64,000 nucleotides of DNA from Aquibacillus koreensis. Lineage in GTDB: Bacteria > Bacillota > Bacilli > Bacillales > Amphibacillaceae. The stretch lies in the NCBI RefSeq assembly GCF_025154055.1, contig NZ_JAOALK010000063.1, forward strand, positions 1 to 64,000, in the 5' to 3' direction. A model generated the notes under the pieces. The model was not told where the DNA came from, searched no databases, and saw nothing but the letters and a program-made list of their open reading frames with translations. The translations under genes were made by a program, and so were the position numbers. How positions within the stretch are numbered: the stretch's first letter is position 1; each line of letters opens with the position of its first letter. This document shows, piece after piece, positions 27,027 through 36,661 of this stretch.

Positions 27027-28760
27027 ATGAGGAAAATATTTCGTTACGTTTCACCATACAAACTATCAATGGCTGTTGCCCTATTGCTTATGGGAGTGGA
27101 ACTAGCTGTAGAACTGATTCAACCTATTATTATGGGTATCATTGTCGATCAAGGGATTGAAGGTCAGGATTCCTCTACAATTATCTTCTGGCTAGCTATA
27201 TTGCTAGGATTAACATTAGTGGCTTTTGCTGCTGGAATCACGAGTTCCTATTTTGCGGCCAGAGTGAGTCAAGGAGTTGGGCACGACATAAGAAAGGACT
27301 TGTTCCAGAGAACGCAGGAGTTTTCAACGTTACAAATGCAAACGTTTACTGCTTCTTCTCTATTAACGCGAATAACAAATGATGTGACACAAGTGCAGGG
27401 ATTTCTCTTTGGGTTTATGAGAATCATGCTCAGGGCTCCGTTATTCATTATTGGTGGGTTGATCATGTCCTTTACTGTTCATGTTCAGTTAGCTACGATT
27501 CTTGTTATTGTTGTCCCTGTTCTATTAGTTATCATGCTATGGATTATGACAAAGGGAATTGGAATGTTCCAAAGGGTGCAAAAGCGCCTAGATAAATTAA
27601 ATAATGTGATTAGAGAAAATCTATTAGGCATAAAATTAGTCAAGGCGTTCAATCGGAATGACCATGAACAAAAGCGATTTAAGAAAGAAAATAGTAAGCT
27701 AATGGAAGATAATAAAACAGCTCTTCGATTTATGGAACTAACGATGCCAATCGTGATGCTAGGAATGAACGTTGGTATCGTGTTATTCCTTTGGTTTGGG
27801 TACGTAGAGCTACGTGTTGGCGATGCCGAACCAGGTGAAATTGTATCTATATTAAACTATGCGACAAGAATGATGGCATCGTTTGGTGTATTTGGATTTT
27901 TATTAATGATGTATTCTAGAGGTAAAGCATCTGCATCACGTATTAATGAAGTGTTGGAAACGGATGCGAAAGATTTCGTTACTGTTCAGGAGCCGCAGGC
28001 GAAAGCAGAAATGAACGGGAGTATTCGTTTTGATCAAGTGTCCTTTTCGTACCCTAACGCAACGAAAGAAACATTACGGCAGTTGTCTTTTCATGTAAAA
28101 GCTGGTGAAACAGTAGGTGTTTTAGGGGAAACAGGATCAGGTAAATCTACTTTCCTACAGTTGATTCCGAGGCTATACCCGACAAGTGACGGAAAGGTTT
28201 ATATTGATGATCAATGGATAGAAGAATGGGGGCCAGGTGTTCGTGATAAAATCACCCTTGTCCCACAGGAAGGGTATATATTTACGGGAACACTTAGAGA
28301 GAATATAGCGTGGGGAAATGAACAGGCATCGATGGACGAAATAGTTAAAGCTGCTAAAGATGCAAATATCCACGATTTTATTATGACGTTAACAGATCAG
28401 TATGAAACACAGGTAGGGCAGCGTGGTGTAAATCTATCAGGTGGACAAAAACAAAGAATCTCGATTGCGAGAGCACTCATTGCAAACCCAGCTATTCTTT
28501 TATTAGATGATAGTACGAGTGCACTAGATGCAAATACGGAAGTACATGTACTAAAGGCTATTAAAGAAAGGGAATGCACGACGATCATTGTGGCGCAAAA
28601 GATTAGTTCTGTGATTGATGCAGATCACATTATGTTACTGCAGCATGGCCAAATCGTTGCAACAGGGAGCCATCAAGAGCTTTTGACCAATAACAAGCTT
28701 TATAAGCAAATCTACAAATCTCAATTACATGAGGAAGGGCTTATCGATGAAAGATACTAA
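27027..28760 (+). CDS. ABC exporter subunit with degenerate ATP site (YfiB-like)
   Basis: This 577-residue half-transporter has six N-terminal TM helices (about residues 15-310) and a C-terminal ATPase domain. Walker A is GETGSGKST and the signature LSGGQKQRISIARAL. After Walker B the catalytic glutamate is replaced by aspartate (LLLDDSTSALD), and the switch histidine by glutamine (IIVAQKIS). Such changes mark the non-catalytic site of heterodimeric exporters such as BmrC/D and YheI/YheH. ATG 27027 follows GGGGGGAG. It overlaps the next gene by 14 bases. A drug or peptide substrate is possible; none is indicated. Confidence 0.9.
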   Translation: MRKIFRYVSPYKLSMAVALLLMGVELAVELIQPIIMGIIVDQGIEGQDSSTIIFWLAILLGLTLVAFAAGITSSYFAARVSQGVGHDIRKDLFQRTQEFSTLQMQTFTASSLLTRITNDVTQVQGFLFGFMRIMLRAPLFIIGGLIMSFTVHVQLATILVIVVPVLLVIMLWIMTKGIGMFQRVQKRLDKLNNVIRENLLGIKLVKAFNRNDHEQKRFKKENSKLMEDNKTALRFMELTMPIVMLGMNVGIVLFLWFGYVELRVGDAEPGEIVSILNYATRMMASFGVFGFLLMMYSRGKASASRINEVLETDAKDFVTVQEPQAKAEMNGSIRFDQVSFSYPNATKETLRQLSFHVKAGETVGVLGETGSGKSTFLQLIPRLYPTSDGKVYIDDQWIEEWGPGVRDKITLVPQEGYIFTGTLRENIAWGNEQASMDEIVKAAKDANIHDFIMTLTDQYETQVGQRGVNLSGGQKQRISIARALIANPAILLLDDSTSALDANTEVHVLKAIKERECTTIIVAQKISSVIDADHIMLLQHGQIVATGSHQELLTNNKLYKQIYKSQLHEEGLIDERY

Positions 28761-30567
28761 ACAACGAAATGTAAATCAGGCTACTTCACGTCATCAACCA
28801 GTAAAGTTAAAAAAACCGAATATTAGTAACATACAAGGAACCGTTCGACGTATTTGGGAATATATGCGTCACTATAAAAAGTTATTTGTGATTGTAATTA
28901 TCTTAGTGGTTATTAGCTCTATATTATCTTTACTTGGACCATATTTGTTAGGGAAGGCAGTCGATACGTTACTTGCAGGCGTTGATCAACAAACGTTACT
29001 GCTTCTCTTAGGCTTACTAGTAGTTGTTTTTTTACTACAGTCGGTAACGGTTTGGTTCCAAAACTATTGGATGATTACGGTTGCGCAACAAGCAGTCTAT
29101 CATATTAGAAAAGATTTGTTTCATCATGTATTACGTTTGCCACTTTTGTTTTTTCAAAAGAGACAGAGTGGTGAATTAATGAGTCGATTGACGAATGATA
29201 TTGAGAATGTAAGTCGGACGTTGAATACGTCGGTTATTCAACTTGCTACAAGCTTGTTAACGCTTGTTGGAACAATCGTATTTATGCTGCTATTAAGTCC
29301 TTTGTTAACAGTATTAACCTTTACAATTGTTCCATTAATGTTTTGGGGTATGAAGTGGATTACATCACGAACAAATGTATATTTTAAAAAGCAGCAAAAA
29401 GACTTAGGTGAATTAAATGGTTATGTAGAAGAAACGTTGTCAGGACACCACATTATAAAGTTATTTAATCAAGAAGAGCGAGTGGAAAGAAAATTTGAAG
29501 AACGAAATCAAAGTTTGAGAGATTCAGGATATTGGGCACAGGTATATTCAGGTTTTATCCCGAAATTAATGAACTCACTAAACAATCTAAGCTTTACAAT
29601 CATTGTTGGGGTTGGTGCATTACTTGCATTTAATGGTACAGGGGTTACGATTGGGATTATTGTAGCTTTCACCACCTATGCCAGACAATTTACAAGACCG
29701 TTGAATGATTTAGCTAACCAGTTTAACACGATTCTTTCCGCTGTAGCAGGGGCGGAAAGGGTGTTTGATATTATTGATGAAGCAAAAGAGGATGCACATG
29801 ATGCGCCTAATTCATTACAACAAAAACTAAGCGGAGATGTCCGATTTGCATCTGTCTACTTTTCCTATGAACAAGGTATAGATACGTTAGAAGATGTATC
29901 TTTTCACGCGAAGCCAGGGGAGGTAGTTGCATTAGTTGGTCCGACTGGTGCAGGGAAAACGACGATTATTTCCCTTCTATCTAGGTTTTACGAAGTAGAA
30001 AAAGGAACGATATATATAGATAACAAAGATATTAGGGAGTTCCCAAGAAATGAATTAAGAGAGCAGATGGGGATTGTTCTACAAGATTCTTTCTTGTTTG
30101 ATACGACGATTAAAGAAAATATTCGATACGGCCGTTTAGAAGCTACAGATGAAGAGGTTATAGCGGCGGCGAAATCTGCCAATGCACACACTTTTATTAC
30201 ACAACTAGACCAAGGCTATGATACGATGTTGGATTCCAATGGTTCGGCGATCAGTCAAGGGCAAAGGCAGTTGATCTCGATTGCTAGAGCGATGCTTGCC
30301 AATCCTTCGATTCTCATTTTGGATGAGGCAACAAGTAGTATTGATACCATTACGGAAATCAAGATTAACGAAGCTCTTTCGAAACTTATGGAAGGAAGGA
30401 CGACTTTTGTTATCGCCCATCGACTAAATACAATTAAGCATGCAGATAAAATATTAGTGCTTGAACATGGAAAAGTGATCGAACAAGGTAACCATGCAGA
30501 ATTACTACAGAGTAGAGGTTTTTATGCCAATTTAGTGACCTCTCAAAATACAAATCAATCAAGCTAA
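28747..30567 (+). CDS. ABC exporter subunit with catalytic ATP site (YfiC-like)
   Basis: This 606-residue partner half-transporter has a 45-residue polar N-terminal extension, six TM helices and an ATPase domain. Walker A is GPTGAGKTT, Walker B ILILDEATSSID keeps the glutamate, and the H-loop is IAHRLN. Its signature is ISQGQRQL instead of LSGGQ. Together with the partner's defects this gives one consensus site (this Walker A/B with the partner's LSGGQ) and one degenerate site. ATG 28747 is supported by GGAAGGG; the open frame begins 18 bases earlier. Confidence 0.9.
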   Translation: MKDTKQRNVNQATSRHQPVKLKKPNISNIQGTVRRIWEYMRHYKKLFVIVIILVVISSILSLLGPYLLGKAVDTLLAGVDQQTLLLLLGLLVVVFLLQSVTVWFQNYWMITVAQQAVYHIRKDLFHHVLRLPLLFFQKRQSGELMSRLTNDIENVSRTLNTSVIQLATSLLTLVGTIVFMLLLSPLLTVLTFTIVPLMFWGMKWITSRTNVYFKKQQKDLGELNGYVEETLSGHHIIKLFNQEERVERKFEERNQSLRDSGYWAQVYSGFIPKLMNSLNNLSFTIIVGVGALLAFNGTGVTIGIIVAFTTYARQFTRPLNDLANQFNTILSAVAGAERVFDIIDEAKEDAHDAPNSLQQKLSGDVRFASVYFSYEQGIDTLEDVSFHAKPGEVVALVGPTGAGKTTIISLLSRFYEVEKGTIYIDNKDIREFPRNELREQMGIVLQDSFLFDTTIKENIRYGRLEATDEEVIAAAKSANAHTFITQLDQGYDTMLDSNGSAISQGQRQLISIARAMLANPSILILDEATSSIDTITEIKINEALSKLMEGRTTFVIAHRLNTIKHADKILVLEHGKVIEQGNHAELLQSRGFYANLVTSQNTNQSS

Positions 30568-30700
30568 AAGTGCATGATTACTGGACTTTCATACTAAACT
30601 ATAGAGAGCCTACTATGAAAGGTTAATGCGAATACATTTTACTTGGTGTTGAACGTTTAGACTGCGATGTAACGCGGAGATAATTAGGGGAAACAACGCA

Positions 30701-30930
30701 AGCGGTCATGACAGACCTTATTTTCCTGTTTTTGAACAATTTTGAATCCGAGCGGTCATACAGTACTCTATTTTAACAAAATGCCATCGAAATCAATACA
30801 ATCAGGGCAAATAACGGCTCTGGTGACCGATAAAATCTTATAAGCTTACATTTTGATCAAATAAGGGAACTCTTAGCCGACAAAATCTCATTCGATTTCT
30901 ATGCGGTCATGACAGACCTTATTTCCTGCC
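30701..30930. repeat. second cluster of AGCGGTCA repeats
   Basis: Units start at 30701 (AGCGGTCATGACAGACC), 30750-30829 (full 80-base unit), about 30860 and 30903 (GCGGTCATGACAGACC). The full unit is, by eye, more than 90 percent identical to the reverse complement of 23132-23211, including TATTTTAACAAAATGCCATC. The rest of 30568-31008 holds only an imperfect CTTTCATA/TATGAAAG stem (30586-30621) and no gene. Confidence 0.8.
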
Positions 30931-31008
30931 TCCCGAAATTAGGGAGTATCAAAAGTGCTTTGATCCATCGCATTTTCTATTAGTAATGAAATTGAGGGGG
31001 AAATGGTT

Positions 31009-32013
31009 ATGCTTAAACTTAGTATTCTAGATCAAACGCCAATCCCATTGGGAAGTAGTGCGCAAGAAGAACTTGAAAATACAACAAAACTAGCTCAGAT
31101 TGCAGAAAGATTAGGGTATCATCGTTTTTGGGTGTCGGAGCATCATCTGGAAACACTAGGGCATTCTAGCCCGGAAATCCTGATTCCGCATATAGCCTCC
31201 CATACATCAACGATTAGAGTTGGTTCAGGCGGTGTGATGTTACCACACTATAGTGCCTATAAAGTAGCGGAAAACTTTCGGTTATTAGAAGCCTTGTATC
31301 CGGGAAGAATTGATCTTGGAGTTGGGAGAGCACCAGGTGGCATTCCACTAGCAACAAATGCGTTACAAGAGCATAAACATACCTATCATGATACATATGA
31401 GGAGCAAATAAAGGACCTCATATATTACCTAACAGGCTCACAAGATCCCAACCACCGTTTTCGAGGGTTAAAGGCAATGCCGGACATTGATACAAAACCA
31501 ACGATATGGGTACTTGGTTCGAGTGGAGGCAGTGCAGGGCTAGCTTCGAGCAATGGCATTTCTTATGCCTTTGCGCATTTTATTAGTGGGCAACATGGTG
31601 GCTCTGTCGTATCGAGGTACAAACAAAGTTTTCAACCTTCTGAAATGCAGCGTACACCTGCATCAATGATCGCATTTTTCCTCGTTTGTGCAGAAACGGA
31701 TGAGGAAGCAGAACAACTTGCAACTTCGATTGATGTGCAGTTTCTTCAAGTGGCAAAAGGGGAAAAGAGTGATGGAATTCTATCACCTGAACAAGCAATT
31801 AAATATCCTTTTACCCCAACCGACCATCAGATCGTTCGAGAAAATCGAAATAAAATGTTAGTTGGTTCACCAGAAACGGTGAAAGCCAAGCTTGAAACGT
31901 TAAGTGAGGAATATAATACAGATGAATTTATGCTAGCTAGTATCATGCATGATTTTCACGCGAAAGTAAAAAGCTATCAACTTCTAGCTAAAGCGTTTGG
32001 ATTAAAGGACTAA
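31009..32013 (+). CDS. LLM-class flavin-dependent oxidoreductase
   Basis: This 334-residue protein belongs to the bacterial luciferase-like monooxygenase superfamily, of the MsnO8/YceB-like type common in Firmicutes. The N-terminus LKLSILDQTPIPLGSSAQ, then RFWVSEHH, VGSGGVMLPHYSAYKVAENF, and RIDLGVGRAPGG are characteristic and form the flavin pocket. ATG 31009 lies eight bases after GAGGGGG; ATG 31003 is too close. The substrate is unknown. It is a single gene followed by a terminator. Confidence 0.88.
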   Translation: MLKLSILDQTPIPLGSSAQEELENTTKLAQIAERLGYHRFWVSEHHLETLGHSSPEILIPHIASHTSTIRVGSGGVMLPHYSAYKVAENFRLLEALYPGRIDLGVGRAPGGIPLATNALQEHKHTYHDTYEEQIKDLIYYLTGSQDPNHRFRGLKAMPDIDTKPTIWVLGSSGGSAGLASSNGISYAFAHFISGQHGGSVVSRYKQSFQPSEMQRTPASMIAFFLVCAETDEEAEQLATSIDVQFLQVAKGEKSDGILSPEQAIKYPFTPTDHQIVRENRNKMLVGSPETVKAKLETLSEEYNTDEFMLASIMHDFHAKVKSYQLLAKAFGLKD

Positions 32014-32129
32014 TCGGTTTGTTTTGCCTTGTAAATGGAAAGGATATAATATTACTTGAAGGAAATGAAACAAGCGCGTATGATTCTAGTTATATTGTAG
32101 GGTAAAATAGTATAAACAGAGAAAACGAC

Positions 32130-32164
32130 ATTTGGCTTGTCCTTAACGGATGCCAAATTTTTTC
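32130..32164 (+). terminator. terminator after the LLM oxidoreductase
   Basis: ATTTGGC (32130-32136) pairs with GCCAAAT (32152-32158), with an imperfect inner stem TGTCC/GGAT, followed by a T run. Confidence 0.7.
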
Positions 32165-32218
32165 TGATTTGCGACATGATAGAAACTTAGAGAGATCCTG
32201 ACATTTGGGGGTGTTGTT

Positions 32219-34573
32219 TTGAGTGAAGAAAAGGATTGGCAAGACGAGAAACAAAGAGTAGATCAAGTCATTCATGTTATAAGAAATAAAATGGAACAAT
32301 TAAAGGATAAAGCTGGAGATCTAAAGGAAAAAGTCATTGATATCCGGAAAGATTTCTGGGATGATGTGACGGTTAATCTAGATGATCCAGACGATATCAT
32401 TGAAACACAAGCGAGTTTGAAACAACAAGCGGAGTTTTTATCTGAGCGTGAAAGAAGCCATGGTCACATGAGTAAGCAAATTGACACGTTACAACGCCTA
32501 GAGGATTCGCCTTACTTTGGACGGATTGATTTTGTGGAAAAAGGATATGACAAGCCGGAATCTATATATATTGGCATTGCTTCTTTAATGGACGAACAGG
32601 ATGATGACTTTTTAATTTATGACTGGCGGGCACCGATCTCCAACTTGTATTATGATTATCCACCCGGGGAAGCCAAATACAAAACGATCGATGAAGAGAT
32701 TGAAGGAGAAATAACGTTAAAACGACAGTTTATCATACGAAATTCAGTGATTAAGGGAATGTTTGACACAGGGCTTACGATTGGAGACCATCTCTTGCAA
32801 TCAGTACTTGGTAATACCGCAGATACGAAAATGAAAAGCATCGTTGCCACCATTCAACAAGAGCAAAATCAAATTATTCGAAATGAGAAAAGTGATTTAT
32901 TAATTGTGCAAGGTGTTGCGGGTAGTGGGAAAACATCAGCAGCACTTCAACGTGTCGCCTATTTGTTATATCGATACAGAGAAGTGTTGTCATCCGAAAA
33001 CATCGTCCTATTTTCTCCAAATCCATTGTTTAACAGTTATGTTGCCAAGGTGTTGCCAGAACTTGGTGAAGAAAATATGAAACAAACGACATTGTTTCAA
33101 TACTTAGATACGCAAATTGGTAATAAGTTAACAGTAGAAACGCCGTTTGCGCAAATGGAATATTATTTAAGTGAAGCTGGTAAAAATTATGCAGCAAGAG
33201 TACAGGCGATGAGCTACAAAGCAAGCTTAAATTTTAAACAAATGATTGACGATTTTGGAACAAGCCTTGAACAGGATGGTGTCATTTTCCGAAACATTCG
33301 TTTTAGAGGCGATATGTTTATATCAAAACAACAAATCAAAGACTACTTTTATTCATTAGAAGAGACGATGTCAATTCCACTTCGTATGGAGGAAGTAGCG
33401 AAATGGTTACTGACAAAGCTAACGGAATTAGAGCGTGAACAAAGGGAAGAAGATTGGGTAATAGAAGAAATGGAATTACTAGATAAGTCTGACTACCTTG
33501 AGGTTCACAATGAATTACAGGATGAGACTCGATTTTCTGAAGATACATTCGATGATCATGTAAGAGAAGAAGATCTGTTACGAAAAAAGGTTGTTGCGGA
33601 TAAAATTAGACCACTTAAAGAAAAAGTGAAGCGCAAATACTTTGTCGATGTAAAAAAGACGTATATACAACTGTTTACAACACTTAAGCCAACAGAAGTC
33701 GATCACTTGGACCTTCCGGAAAAATGGGAAGAGATCTGTAAACAAACCGAGAAGTTTATCAGTAAAAATTACTTAACGTGGGAAGATGCTACACCTTACT
33801 TGTATTTTCAAAAAATGTTGTTAGGCTTCAATGCCAATCGTACAATCCAACATGTATTTATTGATGAGGCGCAGGATTATTCTCCGTTTCAGTTTGCTTA
33901 TTTGAAAAAGATTTTTCCGAGTAGCCGAATGACGCTATTAGGTGATATAAACCAAGCAATTTACGCACATGCAATAGAGGAAGAAACGCTTCTTTCAGAA
34001 AATATCGAAACAAAGCATGAAAGAATTACATTAACAAGAAGTTACCGGTCGACAAAACCAATTGTTGAATTTACAAAAGCATTCATGCCAAATGGTCATT
34101 TGATTGAGCCGTTCAATAGAGATGGAGCAAAACCGGTGTTGATGGAAGTGGAAAACACAGCTATCGCCAATGATAAAATAGAAACAGCGATCACGGACTT
34201 CCAAACAGCGGGTCACCAGACAATTGCTGTTATCTGTAAGACGATGATTGAAAGCAACGTTGTATATCACAGGTTGAAGCACAAGTTTGATGTACGACTA
34301 ATGGATGAAGAAACACATACTTTTCAACAAGGTATCTTAGTGATACCGGCCTATTTAGCGAAAGGTATTGAATTTGATGCTGTTATTATTCATGATGCAT
34401 CTGACCAAGTTTATCATAAAGAATTGGAGAAAAATCTATTTTATACTGCGTGCACAAGGGCGATGCATGATCTGCTCATGATTTCTTTAGGAGAACCGAG
34501 TGCATTTATTAAAGAAGTACCAAGAGAAAAGTACACCCACTATAAAATACACGCGATCCGTAAAGGACAGTAA
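32219..34573 (+). CDS. helD: RNA polymerase recycling ATPase HelD
   Basis: HelD frees stalled RNA polymerase from DNA and helps recycling. The 784-residue length matches the B. subtilis protein (YvgS). The N-terminal about 100 residues form the coiled-coil arm that reaches into the polymerase secondary channel. The helicase-like part has Walker A GVAGSGKTSAALQR, motif II VFIDEAQDYSPFQ, LLGDINQAIY, TLTRSYRSTKPIV and AKGIEFDAVIIHD. It starts at TTG 32219 with GGGGGTG upstream. It is monocistronic, with a terminator overlapping its stop codon. Confidence 0.93.
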   Translation: MSEEKDWQDEKQRVDQVIHVIRNKMEQLKDKAGDLKEKVIDIRKDFWDDVTVNLDDPDDIIETQASLKQQAEFLSERERSHGHMSKQIDTLQRLEDSPYFGRIDFVEKGYDKPESIYIGIASLMDEQDDDFLIYDWRAPISNLYYDYPPGEAKYKTIDEEIEGEITLKRQFIIRNSVIKGMFDTGLTIGDHLLQSVLGNTADTKMKSIVATIQQEQNQIIRNEKSDLLIVQGVAGSGKTSAALQRVAYLLYRYREVLSSENIVLFSPNPLFNSYVAKVLPELGEENMKQTTLFQYLDTQIGNKLTVETPFAQMEYYLSEAGKNYAARVQAMSYKASLNFKQMIDDFGTSLEQDGVIFRNIRFRGDMFISKQQIKDYFYSLEETMSIPLRMEEVAKWLLTKLTELEREQREEDWVIEEMELLDKSDYLEVHNELQDETRFSEDTFDDHVREEDLLRKKVVADKIRPLKEKVKRKYFVDVKKTYIQLFTTLKPTEVDHLDLPEKWEEICKQTEKFISKNYLTWEDATPYLYFQKMLLGFNANRTIQHVFIDEAQDYSPFQFAYLKKIFPSSRMTLLGDINQAIYAHAIEEETLLSENIETKHERITLTRSYRSTKPIVEFTKAFMPNGHLIEPFNRDGAKPVLMEVENTAIANDKIETAITDFQTAGHQTIAVICKTMIESNVVYHRLKHKFDVRLMDEETHTFQQGILVIPAYLAKGIEFDAVIIHDASDQVYHKELEKNLFYTACTRAMHDLLMISLGEPSAFIKEVPREKYTHYKIHAIRKGQ

Positions 34574-34597
34574 AATTTACTTTTTACTGTCCTTTTG
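34562..34597 (+). terminator. terminator of helD
   Basis: AAAGGACAGTAAAA (34562-34575) pairs with TTTTTACTGTCCTTT (34581-34595). The left arm includes the TAA stop codon. Confidence 0.88.
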
Positions 34598-34645
34598 TGC
34601 ATTACTTTTTTCGATTTGATAAGAATAAGTGTAGGCATATTCTAT

Positions 34646-34674
34646 TTGACGGATGCAAGGCATAACGCTATACT
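34646..34674 (+). promoter_or_regulatory. sigma-A promoter of the BCCT gene
   Basis: TTGACG (34646-34651) and TATACT (34669-34674) are 17 bases apart. They lie about 270 bases before the BCCT start codon. Confidence 0.65.
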
Positions 34675-34679
34675 TGAAA

Positions 34680-34936
34680 ACTATGTGTTGGCATATGAAG
34701 GTCTTTTCTCATTAGAAAGAGCAGAATAGTAAACACGAAAAGAAAAGCAAGCCGATGGTGTTCGGACTTGAAATGGATGCTATAGTTCCTTTGATTATAG
34801 CAATTACCTGGTTGTTAAGGTGAAGAATTTTTGAGAAAGATAGGACTAAAAAATTTCCCATCAAAGTTCTGCAATGACTAGTCAGATAGAGAGAATGGGG
34901 AAAGTTATTGTAGGCACTTGCTTCTTTAAAAAATAG
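34680..34936 (+). other. long untranslated leader of the BCCT gene
   Basis: About 260 bases between promoter and ribosome site hold no reading frame with a ribosome site. A stem CAAGCCGA (34748-34755) / TCGGACTTG (34762-34770), with one bulged A, is the clearest structure. I recognise no known riboswitch. Confidence 0.4.
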
Positions 34937-34946
34937 GAGGAATAAA

Positions 34947-36497
34947 GTGCAGAAAGATAAAAAGAGTTTAGCAAATAATACGATCGATAAGACAGTGTTT
35001 TTCATTAGTGGTGGACTACTTATAGCATTTGTAATTTTAGCAATGATTGACTTAGACATGGTGGAGAACTGGATTAATACATCCTTCAGCTTCTCAGCAA
35101 AATATTTTGGGGCCTATTGGGAAGTGTTGCTCTTAGCCAATTTTGTGATTGGATTAGCATTAGCCTTTTCTAAGTACGGAAAAGTGCGATTAGGTCAGAA
35201 GAGCAAGCCGGAAAATGGTTACTACCGTTGGGTTTCAATGATTTTGTGTACACTGCTTGCGAGTGGAGGCGTGTTTTGGGCGGCATCGGAGCCAATGACC
35301 CATTTCATTACGACCCCCCCATTATTTCCTGATAATTCATCCGCGTTAGCCGGAGTGGAACCTGCCTTAGCACAAAGCTTTTTCCATTGGGGATTTCTTG
35401 CCTGGGCAATATTAGGGACTTTAGCAACAATTGTGCTTATGTATGCTCATTATCATAAAGGATATCCAATGAAACCAAGAGCTTTCTTATATCCGATCTT
35501 TGGTGAAAAAATATTTCATAAAAGCGTAGTCGGTAGTATAGCTGATATTATATCGATTGTGGCTGTGGCTGCAGGTACAATGGGACCGATAGGCTTTCTT
35601 GGCTTACAATTAGGATATGGCCTGCATTGGTTATTTGATATTCCTAATACATTAGTGACGAACATTGTTATTGTAAGTGCACTAATCGTAATTGCTGCGA
35701 TATCGGTAGCTTCTGGTGTCGATCGTGGTATTCAGTTTTTAAGCCGAATGAATGTAGGACTAACCGTGTTTTTAGCGGTATGTATCCTAATCTTAGGTCC
35801 TACGATGTTTATCTTAAATAAATTTGTATCTGCCGAGGGTTTCCATATTCAAAATATGTTAACGATGGCGCTATACCAAGGGGACCAAGACTGGCTTGGT
35901 TGGTGGACTGTTTTCTTCTGGGGCTGGTTCCTAGGTTATGGACCAATGATGGCAATCTTTATCGGTAGAATTTCTCGTGGCAGAACAATTCGCGAATTGA
36001 TTATTGCTGTGTCGATTGTGGCGCCATTAGTGACAAACTTTTGGTTCACCGTTGTTGGTGGTACTGGAATTAAAATCGAACTTGATAAACCTGGCGCGAT
36101 TTCGGTGCCGTTCAGTGAAGGTGGTATGCCGGCTGCGGTTATGTCGATTATGGATCAGTTGCCGTTAGGCTTTTTCTTGGCAATTGGGTTTCTACTCGTA
36201 ACACTTGTTTTCGTAACGACAACAGTCGATTCGATTTCCTATACGGTTGCCGTTTCCTTAACAGGAGATGATAAACCTAAGAAGATTATTCGTGTGTTCT
36301 GGGTTATCATTTTTGGATTAATGTCGATTATGCTATTAGCGATTGGTGAAAATAGTATATCGGCAATACAAAACTCGATCGTTGTGACAGCCGTTCCCGT
36401 TTCGATCATTATGCTACCGACATTATGGGGAGCAGTGAAAATTGCGAAGAAGTTGGCTGTTGAACAAAAGATTGTTGATCCGAAGAATTCGAAGTAG
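34947..36497 (+). CDS. BCCT family transporter
   Basis: This 516-residue, 12-TM secondary transporter belongs to the betaine/choline/carnitine family and starts at GTG 34947 after AGGAGG. Features are GVFWAASEPMTHF, the TM3 stretch AAGTMGPIGFLGLQLGYGLHWL and the signature FFWGWFLGYGPMMAIFIGRISRGRTIRE. In osmolyte carriers such as BetP the aromatic box in this segment is WGWWISWSP; here two of the tryptophans are replaced (WFLGYGP). The substrate may therefore not be glycine betaine. The short, uncharged tail suggests no BetP-like osmosensor. It is a single gene with a long leader. Confidence 0.88.
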   Translation: MQKDKKSLANNTIDKTVFFISGGLLIAFVILAMIDLDMVENWINTSFSFSAKYFGAYWEVLLLANFVIGLALAFSKYGKVRLGQKSKPENGYYRWVSMILCTLLASGGVFWAASEPMTHFITTPPLFPDNSSALAGVEPALAQSFFHWGFLAWAILGTLATIVLMYAHYHKGYPMKPRAFLYPIFGEKIFHKSVVGSIADIISIVAVAAGTMGPIGFLGLQLGYGLHWLFDIPNTLVTNIVIVSALIVIAAISVASGVDRGIQFLSRMNVGLTVFLAVCILILGPTMFILNKFVSAEGFHIQNMLTMALYQGDQDWLGWWTVFFWGWFLGYGPMMAIFIGRISRGRTIRELIIAVSIVAPLVTNFWFTVVGGTGIKIELDKPGAISVPFSEGGMPAAVMSIMDQLPLGFFLAIGFLLVTLVFVTTTVDSISYTVAVSLTGDDKPKKIIRVFWVIIFGLMSIMLLAIGENSISAIQNSIVVTAVPVSIIMLPTLWGAVKIAKKLAVEQKIVDPKNSK

Positions 36498-36512
36498 CGA
36501 AATATATCTTGG

Positions 36513-36541
36513 CCTCCTGTCTTGTACAGGAGGTTTTTTTT
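36513..36541 (+). terminator. terminator of the BCCT gene
   Basis: CCTCCTGT (36513-36520) pairs with ACAGGAGG (36526-36533), followed by eight T. Confidence 0.9.
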
Positions 36542-36661
36542 GTGCGTTTCTAACAGAACTTCGCCATCATTTAGGTGAGTAGTTTATAAGCATCTCATTT
36601 TTATTTTGAGCTATATTGTGTAAAAATAATAAGGAACGCAATCGATAAGGAGGAATTCGCT

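Noticed and set aside
34712-35059. Minus-strand reading frame over the BCCT leader
   Set aside because: It overlaps the certain BCCT gene, lacks a ribosome site and has no family resemblance.
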